From Pogona vitticeps (taxonomy: Eukaryota > Chordata > Lepidosauria > Squamata > Agamidae), in contig NC_135786.1 in NCBI RefSeq assembly GCF_051106095.1, positions 26,253,001 through 26,317,000 of the forward strand: a DNA stretch of 64,000 nucleotides, read 5' to 3'. Below, one piece after another: positions 34,791 to 46,456 of this stretch (its first letter is position 1; every line of letters begins with the position of its first letter). The translations under genes were made by a program, and so were the position numbers. The notes beneath the pieces were generated by a model, which was not told the origin of the DNA, made no database searches, and saw nothing but the letters and a program-made list of their open reading frames with translations.

Positions 34791-36003
34791 AAAGATCTGT
34801 GCTGGGACAAATGAATCCTGAGGCTTCATTACCTTCAAGGTCATTTTTGCAGCCTGTGGGCCATTCCTGGAAAACTATTATTTTGATAAAATAAACAAAA
34901 TAAATGTTTAAGGAAGATTTCCCATCAAACTGGGACTTCCAGCCACTTCCTATCTTTTTTTTCCACCATCACCCTGTGTTTTCAGAGCTCAGTGTGGCCT
35001 CCAGTGGGACGCAGATCCTAAATATTCTTCATCAAGGCCTAAAATAGAGGACTAATATAGGCCAATATATTAGGTTCTGATTTTAGTATATCTTCAGGAA
35101 ATGAAACAGCTTCTGTTCAAAAGAAAAAGATTTTTGAATGTTCTCGCAACCACATTTTATAGCTAATTTATTGACACGTTATCTAAACTCTGGCCAGTAT
35201 CTTTACTGTACGCTCATGAAATACCAGGTGTCTGAAAGAAAAGATTAATCATGCAAAGATACTGAAACCAGGAATAAGGCTAACCATTAAACGACTAGGG
35301 GTGGGGGTGGAAGAGACCTTGCCAACGGTTAAAAGATGCAGCTGGAGATATGTCATCATACTCACAAAATAAATTTGGCTAGTTACAATAACTTCAAAGC
35401 TTTAATCTTCCCCTCCGCCTTTTTTTTGAGGGGGGGGGGGTTTACTTAAAAATATATACCAGACAATGGTCTTTACAACTTAGGCAGGAATGGATATTCT
35501 ATTCAAAATACTATCACTACCAGCTGTACACTAAACAAAGAACAACCCCGACCAGGATTTTCTAAATTAAAACTCACACAGTTTTTGGCCGGATTCAAGA
35601 TTATTATTTTAGAGCTAAATTAGTTGATCAATAACCGTAACTTCTTGTTGTATTTATAACAAACTATTTCATGTTTGGGCTTACTGTATCTGAAAATCTA
35701 TAAACATTCAAAATATTTGGTTGCAGAGCCACAGACAACTAGAATTCCCCCAAAAGTGTACATGATAAAAACAGAGGATTCTGGAACAAATTGTATGCTA
35801 AGAAATGGGGGCAGAGGAATGCTTTGAAGCTAAACAGGAAACATAATGATGGCCCAGATGCTCCTTTTGGGCAGGCAAGATGCTATTCTACTTCTAGCTT
35901 CAATCAGGCTAGGAGTACATTGCTCAGAGTTTATAAACGTTACTTGGGGAACTGCTGTTCCCAGAATCCTGTCCTCCACGCTTTGGTTCTGGGAGATAGG
36001 AAA
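34791..36003. other. MANBAL intron, middle part
   Basis: No exon recognised. Includes a poly-G run near 35429 and an AT-rich unassigned stretch. Confidence 0.4.
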
Positions 36004-36335
36004 AGGTAAAGGTTCCCCTTGACAATTTGGCCAGTTGTGTCCGACTCTAGGGGGCGGTGCTCATCCCAGTTTCCAAGCCATGGAGCCAGCGTTTGTCCGT
36101 AGACAGGTTCCGTGGTCACGTGACCAGCACGACTAGATACGGAATGCTGTTACCTTCCCACCATGATGGTACCTATTTATCTACTCACATTGACACACTT
36201 TTGAACTGCTAGGTTGGCAGGAGCTGGGACAAGCAATGGGAGCTCACTACGTCACATGGATTCGAACAGCTGATCTTTCAACCTTGCAGCCCAGAGGCTT
36301 TTGGGGTTTAACCTGTAGCACCACCACGTCCCTAG
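36004..36335 (-). mobile_element. Sauria-type SINE
   Basis: On the minus strand a tRNA-like head (GTGGTGCTACAGGTTAAACC, B-box-like GTTCGAATCCA) leads into the typical squamate body (CAACCTAGCAGTTCAAAAG, GAGTAGATAAATAGGTACC, GGTGGGAAGGTAACAGC, CTAGAGTCGGACACAACTGG). It ends CAAGGGGAACCTTTACC. That 3' tail is known to be shared with Bov-B LINEs, which supply the reverse transcriptase. Confidence 0.85.
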
Positions 36336-36876
36336 ATACAGACCCCCAAAAGTAACTTTTACAAGCTTTGTAAATCAATGAAGATATAACTTCAAATAAT
36401 CATTTGCTACCTGACCCTTTTTCCTGCATGGTTTTTTTGGAAGTTGTAGTAACAACAAAAGCAACAAAAGGTAACTTTCTTTCTACAAACATCCATATGG
36501 TAATTGAGCCCAATACATGGTCCTCTATTGCACAATAACCTGACAAGGAGGTGAAGCTTCCCTAGAAGGGTGCTGCACGTATTAAAATTGTGTTCTGACC
36601 AGCAGAAGCTGATTGAATCGGAGAAAGCTATGTAAAGCTGAAAGACTCACCCAAGCTGTGAGCTGCTAACCCCTGTTTTAGGGAAAATGTCCTGGCAGGA
36701 AGTGAAAATTATAATCCATGATGTTTATGATGTCTACCTACATCCTAATTTAAAGAGAAAAAAGTGGACCAATACGAGAAAATCAGATAATAATATTGCT
36801 CAATGGTCACTCAATTACAAGACCCAAACATGTTTTTTGTTAGAAGCTTCACTCTCCACATATAAGAACAGCTTAC

Positions 36877-37063
36877 CATTTTGTGAGTCTTTGGAATGGG
36901 AAGGATTATAGCCAGTACACAGATGAGCTGGAAAATGGCACCAAAGAAAAGGCCATAGTGGAGGACGTTCTCCATGAATGTAGGTTCAGGAATTTCAGGG
37001 GGTGAGAAGTCCTGTTCAGCAGCCATGTCAACACTATTTCCAATAATTTCAGAGCTCTTGTTT
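36877..37063 (-). CDS. MANBAL: MANBAL exon with start codon and membrane domain
   Basis: On the minus strand the exon begins after a TTTTTGTTGCAG acceptor at 37064-37065. It has 37 bases of 5' UTR, then ATG at 37026-37024, and runs 50 codons to a GTAAGC donor at 36876-36871, phase 0. The product starts [17 protein letters not shown], close to the human N-terminus MATDLDFSPPEVPEPTF. It continues with a hydrophobic segment of about residues 24-43 ([20 protein letters not shown]), a single membrane span, and ends IPKTHKM before the basic tail encoded by 30659-30766. An open frame extends upstream of this ATG but crosses the acceptor, so the ATG at 37026 is preferred by homology. Near-identity with human in the membrane segment makes this gene secure. 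Confidence 0.96.
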
Positions 37064-37830
37064 CTGCAACAAAAACAGGCATTTTGATGGTGGGACATAT
37101 TTGTCATGGTAGCCATTTATAAATGTCAGCGACAAAAACGGTGGAAGCAAATAAAATGCTTAAATTACTCAAGAGTAGGATACCCACTTACCAAAATGTC
37201 CCCACCATCCAAGGTGTTGGCTAGTATTACCTTTTTCCAAATCCTAGCCCCTTTTTGCTATGGGAAATTTATTTCTTCTTCTGTTTACTGAAATTTGCAC
37301 CTGTAACAAAGCTCTCCCACAAGGTTTTTTTAAATCTTTTCTTAGCCTGAAACCACTGTTTGTAGGTTCTCTAATGTTCTATGTCTTACATGCTTATGAT
37401 TTCTTGAAATTATTTTAGAGCTAATTAATATTTATGCTTTCTTGAAATTATTTTACAGTTAATTGTTCAGTTTTATTGTTTATTTAAACTGTCTTGATTT
37501 CTTTGAAACTGGAAAGATGTGTGAGAGGTTTCATATTATTCAGCAAGTATAATGCTTATTCTCAAGTTTGTAAGCTGAGCAACAAATACATATCTTGCTG
37601 TCCAAAGAACCTTGAAATACATTAATTTGAACTAAATTAAATGTTTCTGGTGTCAGATCTGATTTACACAGCAGTGTTACACCAACAGGATTTTGCCCCT
37701 TAAATTCTTACTCTGGAAACAAGTTTAAAAGGAAAAACCTCACTTCTTTCTTTTTAAGCCCTTGCATGTTGAAAGGGAGAATGTAAAAGTGAAAGAAGGT
37801 AGGATGAGGAAATTTAGACCTCCCCAGACT

Positions 37831-38335
37831 ATGTTGTTGTTTAGTCGTTTAGCCGACTCTTCGTGACCCCATGGACCAGAGCACGCCAGGCCCTCCTATC
37901 TTCCACTGCCGCCCGGAGTTGTGTCAAATTCATGTTGGTTGCTTCTATGACACTGTCCAACCATCTCATCGTCTGTCGTCCCCTTCTCCTCTTGCCCTCA
38001 CACTTTCCTAACATGAGGATCTTTTCCAAGAAGTCTTCTCCTCTCATGAGATGGCCAAAGTATTGGAGCCTCAGCTTCAGGATCTGTCCTTCCAGTGAGC
38101 ACTCAGGGTTGATTTCCTTCAAAATGGATAGGTTTGATCTCCTTGCAGTCCAGGGGACTCTCAAGAGTCTCCTCCAGCACCACAGTTCAAAAGCATCAAT
38201 TCTTCAGTGGTCAGCTTTCTTTATGGTCCAGCTCTTACTTCCATACATCACTACAGGGAAAACCATAGCTTTGACTATGCGGACTTTTGTTGGCAAGGTG
38301 ATGTCTCTGCTTTTTAAGATGCTGTCTGACTATGT
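37831..38335 (-). mobile_element. Bov-B (RTE) LINE 3' end
   Basis: Read on the minus strand this encodes the ORF2 C-terminus (VPWTARRSNLSILKEI, YFGHLMRGEDFLEKILMLG, GRQTMRWLDSV, RRAWRALVHGVTKSR), and ends in an AACAACA tail at the left side. The family is known in squamates and in ruminants. The frame is open for 107 residues and the copy is strongly 5'-truncated. Confidence 0.9.
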
Positions 38336-38519
38336 AGCATGATCTAAATCTGTAACTGGATGAAACCTGAACACATTAATGTGGAAGTAAAAAAAGAGAG
38401 AGAAGAAATGGTGTGCCTAATTTACTGCTGATCCACTGCCTAATCCAACAAAAACAACAAATTCAACGCACCTATTTGTTAACATAAATAGCTGGATGTT
38501 TTCCAGGGTGGGATGATTT

Positions 38520-38840
38520 CAATCAAGCAATTTAAAATCACCTCTACTGCTCTAAATTACTTGCCTATTTGTTTATTATCCAGATTTATTATCTGCCCAA
38601 CATTAGCTTACAGTATCAAGAATACAGAAGCAATTAAAATACATAAAACACATATTAATAACTATGACATTAAAAGCATCATAAAATCATGCAATGGAGA
38701 TACAATTATCTGAAATAAATTTAAAGGCAAGGGAAAAATAAAAAGGCCTTCGTCTGACACTGAATGGCATTAAGTTAAATGTCAGTAGAGCCTTTCTAGG
38801 AAAGTACTTCAAAGATGAGGGTAGCACCACTGAAAGAGTT
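38520..38840 (-). repeat. Old CR1/L2-type LINE fragment, reverse
   Basis: GCCTATTTGTTTATTATCCAG, TTATCTGCCCAAC and later 'AGTAGAGCCTTTCTAGG' and GGGTAGCACCACTGAAAGAG follow the order of a decayed LINE 3' region similar to that at 58680. Diverged, so tentative. Confidence 0.4.
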
Positions 38841-38944
38841 TCCCCAGCAATCATCTACATGCCTAACCAGGTAGTAGGGGGCTCCCAGATGAAAGTCTTG
38901 GATGAAGATCTTAAAAACCTTAGCAAAACACAGGGAGACAGGCA

Positions 38945-39065
38945 ATCCATTCCATCAGGGATGAGCAAAATGTGGCCCCCAGATGTTGTAAAGACTTCCA
39001 TTCTTGCAGCTCTAGTTAGCAAAGTGCTGGGAGATGCAATTCAATGACATCTCGAGGGCCAAACT
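38945..39065. repeat. Decayed hAT MITE
   Basis: It opens GGGATGAGCAAAATGTGGCC and CCCAGATGTTG and closes CTCGAGGGCCAAACTTTGCC, imperfect mirror arms like the 'gggtgggcaaca...gtggccctc' hAT-type elements. Confidence 0.5.
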
Positions 39066-39249
39066 TTGCCTATCTTTGACTTAAATGAAAAGAACAAGAC
39101 ATCCCGTTAGAACTTTAACATGCCACATAAAAATACATGGTGGCCTAATTTAAGAATATACAGGAAGATCACAAATGGGACCCCAGCACTCTCCACTGTG
39201 CTGTCCATCAACTGGACAAATGAAATATTCATCCTACCTGATTTCTAAA

Positions 39250-39478
39250 TAGAATCATAGAGTTGGAAGAGACCACTGAGGCAATCCAGTCCAACTCCCT
39301 GCCATGCGGGAACATCCATCAAAGTACTCCCAACAGATGGCCATCCAGTCTCTGCTTAAAAACCTCCAAAGGACACCCCACCAACCTTTGAGGCAGCCTA
39401 TTCCACTGCTGGGCAGCTCTGACCGTCAGGAAGTTCTTCCTAATGTTTAGATGGAATCTCATTTCCTGTACCTTGATA
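39250..39478 (-). repeat. CR1 LINE 3' end, reverse
   Basis: Starts AGAATCATAGAGTTGGAAGA and CCAGTCCAACTCCCTGCCAT, the classical CR1 3' end in reverse; continues CCATCCAGTCTCTGCTTAAA, CAGGAAGTTCTTCCTAATG. Confidence 0.85.
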
Positions 39479-39554
39479 TTGGGTTTCTATTTGTACAATA
39501 GTTTTGCTTGTAAAGAGGTGCAATCTGTGAATTAATGGTGGCTACAGGAGGCAG

Positions 39555-39905
39555 GACCATAAAGAAGGCTGACCACCAAAGAATGTATTCTTTTGACTTG
39601 TGGTGCTGGAGGAGACTCTTGAGAATCCCCTGAACTGCAAGGAGAACAAACCTATCCATTCTGAAGGAAATCAACCCTGAGTGCTCACTGGAAGGCCAGA
39701 ACCTGAAGCTGAGGCTCCAATACTTTGGCCATCTCATGAGAAGAGAAGACTCCCTGGAAAAGACCCTGATGTTGGGAAAGTGTGAAAGCAAGAGGAGAAG
39801 GGGATGACAGAAGACTACCAAGATGAATTTGACTCAACTCCGGGAGGGAGTGGAAGACAGGAGGGCCTGGCGTGCTCTGGTCCATGGGGTCACGAAGAGT
39901 TAACA
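39555..39905 (+). mobile_element. Bov-B LINE fragment, plus orientation
   Basis: The plus strand carries the Bov-B ORF2 C-terminal DNA (GGAGACTCTTGAGAATCCCC, CTTTGGCCATCTCATGAGAAG, GGAGGGCCTGGCGTGCTCTGG, GGTCACGAAGAGTTAACAAC). It is more decayed than the copies at 37831 and 57272. It abuts the CR1 copy at 39250-39478. Confidence 0.8.
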
Positions 39906-40673
39906 ACAGGAGGTAGGTGGATTAATACTTAGAATACCTGGGGGGAAAACACAACCATACAAATTCTAGGTATTAATCCTCAAAAAGAAGGAAGTGGCAA
40001 TCAGAAATGGGGTGGTTTACTGCCCACTTCAAGCACTGAGTTTCAATAACTATCAGAATTCAAGCCTGAAACACCTTCTTCCAAAATGCTGTTCTTGATC
40101 CTACAAACTATTCAGGAAGGTTTTCTGTGTTAACGCCTTAGGTGTCACTCTTTGTGAAGTAGTCCTCTTGCTCCCACTTTCCCGATACCTTCCCCCATTT
40201 CCAGAGGCTGCTTTTACCCCCATTAAATGACTAACGGATCAAATAAGATCCTCTGACCTACTTTCCTTCTCTCCCACCCCGGGGGAAAAGACTAGACTAA
40301 TTACTAGGTATTTGGGGAGTAACAAAAGCTGATTTTTCAAGCAGCTAGGAGAGGAAACAAAAAAAGGGGGGGAGAGGGAGAGAGAAGCAGGAGCTTGTGC
40401 AATAAAAAAGAGACCTAAACGCAACGTCTTGGCATGTTCAGGACAAACATACAGGATTCTGCTGCAATTTTTTCCATAGCGACGAATGCAGAGGCTGGTC
40501 CCCAGAAGACAAAAGACGAGGAAGAACCTTCTTTTTCATATAAAACAGAACAGAATAAGAGCCTGCAACCTATTTTTGCACACATATTTAAAGCACATCA
40601 AAGGGGCAGCATTATAAGCCGATCTCCTGTCCCCCACCCCCGCTTCTGCCCCAGAACCCCACATACCTCTTAC

Positions 40674-40688
40674 CTCCACCCCCAAAAG

Positions 40689-40760
<72 letters not shown>

Positions 40761-40900
40761 GGAAGCGATTCTGTTTTGCCCGGAAGTACTATCCCCCTCC
40801 CCTAGCAACCACCAAGAGCCAAACGTTGTTAAGGAGGGCCCCACGCCACCGAATTTATTCTGCCTTGCAAAGATTCCGGCTCGTTGAGGCAGGATCTTCG
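40674..40900 (-). promoter_or_regulatory. MANBAL: Probable MANBAL promoter and first noncoding exon
   Basis: On the minus strand there are two ETS-type sites, ACTTCCGGG near 40780 and GCTTCCGGG near 40760, preceded by GTTGCTAGG, an RFX half-site, near 40804. Downstream, past the (CT)n run, a GGAG|GTAAGAG donor candidate lies at 40674/40673. A transcript starting around 40.75-40.8 kb would splice from here to the MANBAL exon at 37063. The paired ETS sites and mild local CpG content fit a housekeeping promoter. The start site and donor are not proven. Confidence 0.5.
40693..40756. repeat. (CT)n microsatellite
   Basis: An uninterrupted CT run of about 64 bp, i.e. (GA)n in the sense of MANBAL transcription. 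It gives spurious SLSLSL and RERERE frames. Confidence 0.97.
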
Positions 40901-42015
40901 GGGTCACCTTTTTCCCGACTATGGAAATATTTAGAGAGCAAAGCTCTGGCGTTTGGGCGATCTCAGATGTGGTTGCTTTGGGAACCAGCGGAATCCCCTT
41001 TCGAGTACGCAGCTGTGGGCAGAATGCCTTTCCCCCTTCCGCTTGTTTCAATCATGTGCCTTTCCTGCTACAAACACAACAACTTTAAGCCTGGGGTCAG
41101 TGACACAGCCGGTTATAAATCAGGAGGGGTGGAGAGCGTCAAACAGTACACATAAACATGTGTTTGAATATTTGGAGTTTTAGAAGAGGTATCCCTGCTA
41201 GTCTGTGCAATATAGGGTTTTCCAGCTCTGCAGTTCTAAGGTGAGGATGATTTATAAGACTGTACATTTGGCATTACCAAATGTAGCACTTCTGCTGTTA
41301 ATCCACTGCCACTGTTATTTTCTTCACAACTACCGAGCCCATCTCTCATCACAAGATTCTGAGGTAAAAACTGTCTCTGTTCCCTACATTAACACACCTG
41401 GTTCTTCTACTAACTTCTTTCTTTCCCTTCTTGAGATTTAATTGCGTCTTCACTTATCCCCCAACCCAACCACCCCTTCTCTCTCTTCCGCCCGTCTCAT
41501 CTCTGCTCAGACCTGGTCCCTGTTTTCTGTCTTCTTGAAGAATTTTTACAACATAGGCCTAATTACTCCCATGTATCCAATGAACATCGAGAATGTGAAA
41601 CTGATATTTTATCTACATTTCATTCTGTTTCTTTAGGTCTGGCAAAGTGGATGTGTCCACGAAAGTTGACATTAAAATACAGTATAATAGTCTTTAAGGT
41701 GCCACATGTTTTTGTTTTTTTGTTCAGTTTGTTTCTTGGATTTTGCCTGATATTTATTTGAATATGTATTATCTGTTGGTGCAATATTTCGAGATTGGAC
41801 TCCCTTTGACCCTCCACCTATTGTTGAACTCTTGATATCATGACACATCATGGATCAGGCTGGCTGGGTCAGGTAGGAAAGAGAACCCACTATTATCTGA
41901 AAAAGCTATTATAATTCAGTGGGCCAGTTCCTACCTGGGGTTAAAATTATGTTGTTTTATGTTTTGGGATCGCTTGTGTATTGATCAGAGTGGCGATTGG
42001 TCAGATGAGCAGTAT

Positions 42016-42049
<34 letters not shown>

Positions 42050-42387
42050 TAAAATATCAAATGGGCCTCCTGGGAGAGGGGCCAGCTACCTGGAGCATGT
42101 GGGAGTGATAGAGTTCGCCGTACTTTATGCTTAGAAAACCCTAGGAGGGTCACTGTAAATCAATTCTACTTGGTGCACACATCATTATTAGCGTCTGAAA
42201 GCAAGGGTAACCTTGTTGGCACAGAACAATTTACCACATATGTAATGAGAAAATACCTTCATTATGCCTGTTAAAAAGTTGCCCCCCTCCAAAGTCTGCA
42301 AGCTTCCCAAATTACTGTCTTATCAGGCAAGATTGGGGCGGAGGGCTGGAACAACAGTCCTTAATGTTTATGTGGGGTGAGATGCAG
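40901..42387. other. Intergenic, MANBAL promoter to L1
   Basis: No exon recognised. Includes an amniote-wide repeat end at about 41628-41720 (CCACGAAAGTTGACATTAAAA, CTTTAAGGTGCCACATG) and a (CAAT)n run at about 42020-42048. Confidence 0.45.
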
Positions 42388-43376
42388 ACAAATAAAACGG
42401 TCTTTTTTTTTAAAATTAATTTTTATTTTATACAAAAAAAAATACACAAAAGAACACATACATAACAAAAATACAAAAAAATACAAGTAATAATGCTTAT
42501 TATAAACTAAATTCTAATGTGCACCCCATACCCATGGGACTCTATTTACTATAATAATTTTTTTCTTACAGATTACCTCTCCAAAATTGTATTGAGTATT
42601 CTTTAGAGGCTTTCCCCCTTCCTTTCACTAACACAAATTCCACAAATTTACCCCAAATATCATAGAAATTGTTACATCTTATTTCCCCTCTTTTTATTTT
42701 AAGTTCCATAGTCAATTTATCATTTAATGCAATGTCCCATACTTCACAATACCAGTCTTCAATTTTAATATCCTTCTTGTCTTTCCAAAATCTAGCTATT
42801 AATATTCTAGCACCTGTCATAAAATTAGTGATTAATTCTTTCGAGTGATGGTCCAGATCTGTATTATCAAAAATTGACAATAAATTTTGACATTAAAATC
42901 AATATCTTTACCAAATATATCACACATTTCCTTAAAAATCAATTCCTAAAATTTCTTAACCACTTTACATTCCCACCACATATGAAAATACGTACCAATT
43001 TCCTCATCACATTTCCAACATGCTTTGGAGTATGTTTGATTTATTATATTCAATTTTACAGGAGTCGAATACCACCTTAGACAGATTTTAAAAAAATGTT
43101 CCTTTATTCTTGTTGACATTAATCTTAACACTCTCATCCTCCACATTTTTGTCCAATCCTCTATTTTAATATCTGTTTTTAAATCGTTTTCCCAAATTAA
43201 TTTTAAACCTTCTATTCCCCATTCTTTTTCCTCTTGTTCCAAAATTATATTATATATTTTACTTACTATTCCTTTGAAAACTAATGGTAAATGTAGAGAA
43301 CTTACTAAGTACGAACAATTTTTGTCATCACATGAAGATATGCAAGATACAATTTTGAAACAAATAAAACGGTCTT
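42388..43376 (-). mobile_element. 5'-truncated L1 LINE with 17-bp target duplication
   Basis: The 17-mer ACAAATAAAACGGTCTT occurs at 42388-42404 and again at 43360-43376, exactly flanking the insert (42405-43359). On the minus strand the insert encodes the L1 ORF2 C-terminus: KIEDWTKMWRMRVLRL, FFKICLRWYSTPVKLNIIN, ACWKCDEEIGTYFHMWWEC, where human L1 has ...CWRGCGEIGTLLHCWWDC. Then follows a stretch with open frame to GKASKEYSIQFWRGNL and an A-rich 3' end (T run at the left side). The exact duplication and A-tail are the hallmarks of target-primed reverse transcription. The frame is split in two pieces. Confidence 0.93.
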
Positions 43377-44401
43377 ATCAAGTGGTGTTAAGATTTCACT
43401 GATGGCAGCCCATAAACATACAGAAAGTTAGACAATTAGAAATGTTTGATCTTTGGGTCAATGCAAGCCCCCATAGTGAATTCAAAAATGTGTCCATCCA
43501 TGCTTCCCAATCATTCTATATATATCATTTACACCAGCCTGACTCAGACTGGTTTGATGAAGAAACAATGTGCAGGAATATATACTATGCAGTATACATA
43601 CTGCTACTTTTATGTTTGTTTTTCTGCTTGATTTTATTATTTTTTTCTTGCATTGATATGATAAATGTAATAAATGTTTTAAATACATGAATGAATGTTT
43701 TGAATAAGTGTAAAAATATTGATTTTTGAAGCCTAGAATAGAACACTGTTTTTCATATATCTTGAAACTAGAATTTATGTTTGCCATGGGATGTTGCAAA
43801 GCTGGATATGATTAGGGTAATCTTGAAATATGCCAAGTCAATCCTTTTTGCATTTATCCATCTTGTGATTATCACTGGTATTTCCAGTATTTACATAGCC
43901 AGAAGTCATAGAGGTCCAAGATTTCTCCCTAAGATATCTGTGTGTTTTTATGCATGCACGTGCACACAAAATGTCATGAAGGTCTTGGACTCGGACCACA
44001 GAGTGCTTTGATGGGACTTGTGGAAATCACTGTTTCATTTTATCTAGTTTTAAACTGGTCTAGTTGGTAATTCATCTTAACAGGAACTGATCAAATTGAT
44101 AGGACATCTTAACAGCCCATATACTGGCCATTTTTATTGTAAATTTGCAATATATGAAAGATGATGGCTGGCAGTGTGCCATGGCAATTCTAGGAATTGT
44201 TTAGATTTGGAAGAAAGTGGGATTGGGGAATACTGTTCTGAACTCCTTCTCAAGCTAGATGAGGACTTCATATAGAAACAGGATACTGTACAAATGATCT
44301 GCAAGTTACTATGATAGAAAAAATAATTAAAAATCACATAACTACCAAACTAGACAGGAGAAGAAGATAGCTGAGATAAGATGCATACATATATTCTAGA
44401 G
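43377..44401. other. Intergenic stretch
   Basis: No exon recognised. AT-rich, with short chance frames only. Confidence 0.4.
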
Positions 44402-44802
44402 CAGTGATGGTGAACCTTTTTGAGCCTGTGTGCCCAAACTACAACACAAAATCAACTTATTTAATTCAGAGTGCCAATACTGCAATTAAACCCCAAATGC
44501 TGAGTTTTGGTTTAGAAAAAACAACTACTCCTGCACTGCAAGCGTTAAATGTTTGTTTTTTTCCCCCCATGGGCAGTATTAACAAATAAATACTTACTGG
44601 TCCTCCAATCCCGCATTGGGCTAGAACGGTAATGGTCGCCATTGCACCCATCCGCTGGACCACTGCACCAACAGAGGAGAGTGCTGAAATCCGGGATTGG
44701 TGGATGGGTATGCATTTCTCTATGGCAACTCATGGCTCGTGTGCCCATGGAGAGGGCTCTGTGTGCCAGTTGTGGCATGCGTGCCATAGGTTCACCATCA
44801 CT
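44402..44802. mobile_element. hAT nonautonomous element, 401 bp
   Basis: Terminal inverted repeats CAGTGATGGTGAACCTTTTT and AGGTTCACCATCACTG (16 bp exact). Subterminal GTGTGCCCA and TGCGTGCCATA are mirrored as well. A clear 8-bp duplication is not visible (flanks TTCTAGAG and GCCTTGTG), so it may be old. Confidence 0.85.
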
Positions 44803-45584
44803 GGCCTTGTGGTTCAGGTGTCTATGAATGCAAGCCTTGATTTCTCTCAGTTTGAGAGAGAGCCGTAGTTGTGTTCTTTCATTTTCGTTGGGGCCTAAGG
44901 CACTGAATTTGCTGCAGACTTCCTAGACATGTAGAGAAGCTTCCTGTATTCTTGCTTTGATGGGCAAAAGCCTGACCTGTGCTAAGATTTGCATGTGATA
45001 TTATCTTTCACAAGACCTCTTTCTAGTGTACCATTCATAACTGTTATACTGAGAATACATCTTTCCATGACTGTTGTTTGCAGTAGTACTAAAGGCCTGA
45101 TCCAGAACACACTCTGGGGGCAGCAGAGGGAGGCAGTCCTGTGCCTGCTTACCCAGCAGTATGTTCCATTCAGCTCCGCTGGACTCTGAGGAGACATGTT
45201 TAGGTTTGCAAATTTCTAGCTACAAAGCAAGTTCTTCCAGCAAATGGGTCAATGTGAATTTACCTAAAATACAGGGCCCCAGGAACAAAACAGTTGGGCC
45301 ACCTGCCTGCAACATCGGCTATAATGAACATACAGGCATGCAAAGCACAGTCACTGGTACTAATTTATTGTCCAGACTCTTATTAATAATTGATAGGTTT
45401 TTCCTTACTTTCTAAACTTAATCATGATCTACTACAAGTCATAAAGAGTAGTGTTATGTAGGGATTTAGCTTGTCCACTAGAAGGCTAAAATTGAGGGGA
45501 GAACAGGAGCACCCCTGCAACGTTTCCAATGGCTTCATGCCTCCTCCCCCACACCTTCGTCATCCTTAAAATATTTAGAATTAA
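44803..45584. other. Intergenic stretch
   Basis: No exon or named repeat recognised. Confidence 0.35.
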
Positions 45585-45850
45585 GTGTGCTTTCCTCCTT
45601 TATCAGCTATTTTCCTCCAGGAATCTGTCCAATCCCCTTTTAAAGGCATCTAGGCCAAATGCCCTCACTACATCCTGTGGCAAGGGGTTCTACAGACTAA
45701 CAACACACCGGGTCAGGAAATACTTTCTTTTGTCTGTTTTCACTCTCCCAGCATTCAATCTGAATGGATTTTCCTTGGTTTTGGTATTGCGTGGAAGGGA
45801 AAAGAGCTTCCCTCTATCCACTTTATTCCTCTTCTGCATACTTTTATAGT
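45585..45850 (-). repeat. CR1-like LINE fragment
   Basis: CCAGGAATCTGTCCAATCCC, CACTACATCCTGTGGCAAGG, GTCAGGAAATACTTTCTTTT and GAGCTTCCCTCTATCCAC are in the order of the reverse complement of a CR1-family 3' region. Confidence 0.7.
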
Positions 45851-45859
45851 GTATTCCTC

Positions 45860-46409
45860 TTCTTGTGTCAGCAGGTGTGTGAGTTCAGCTGGCTGTGACT
45901 TGATTTCAGCAGTTTTGTAAGGAAGCAATTGTGATCTCACAGAGCCCCACCTCTCTGCTGACAGATAAAAGGGGCTTGTTGGCCAGGGCAGGAGACCAGA
46001 AGGGAGGCCAGTGGCCAGAGGGCACTCCAGCAGAGAGAGCGGCAGCGGCTGCAGGGGACCCAGCCCTTGTGCCCAAGGCAAGTTCTCTCCCGAAAGTAGC
46101 TGAACTTGCTAAGTGGGCTTGTGAGTTAACAGCTCGAGGCTGGCGGAGATCCATGGCTTGAAGCTGGCTGATGTCGGCGATGGACCGGGGGGAAGTTGGT
46201 GGACGTTGGCAGACGGAAGCTGGTGGAATATCCCTGCGGAAGCTGGCTGAGGCTGCAAGGCGGAGGCCAGCAGAGGTTGGTGAATGAAGCCGGGGGACGT
46301 TAGCCTCCTGAAACCAGTTAGCAGGAGCTTGGTGGATATCAGAGGGAAGCCCAGGCGTGTGTGTGAATGGCTGGTGGAGTGAAGGTGCGTGTGTGTCAGT
46401 GGAGTTGCT

Positions 46410-46456
<47 letters not shown>

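Noticed and set aside
37863-38342. 159-residue plus-strand frame
   Set aside because: Antisense of the Bov-B ORF2 end.
40434-41051. Frames with SLSLSL and RERERE runs
   Set aside because: They are translations of the CT microsatellite.
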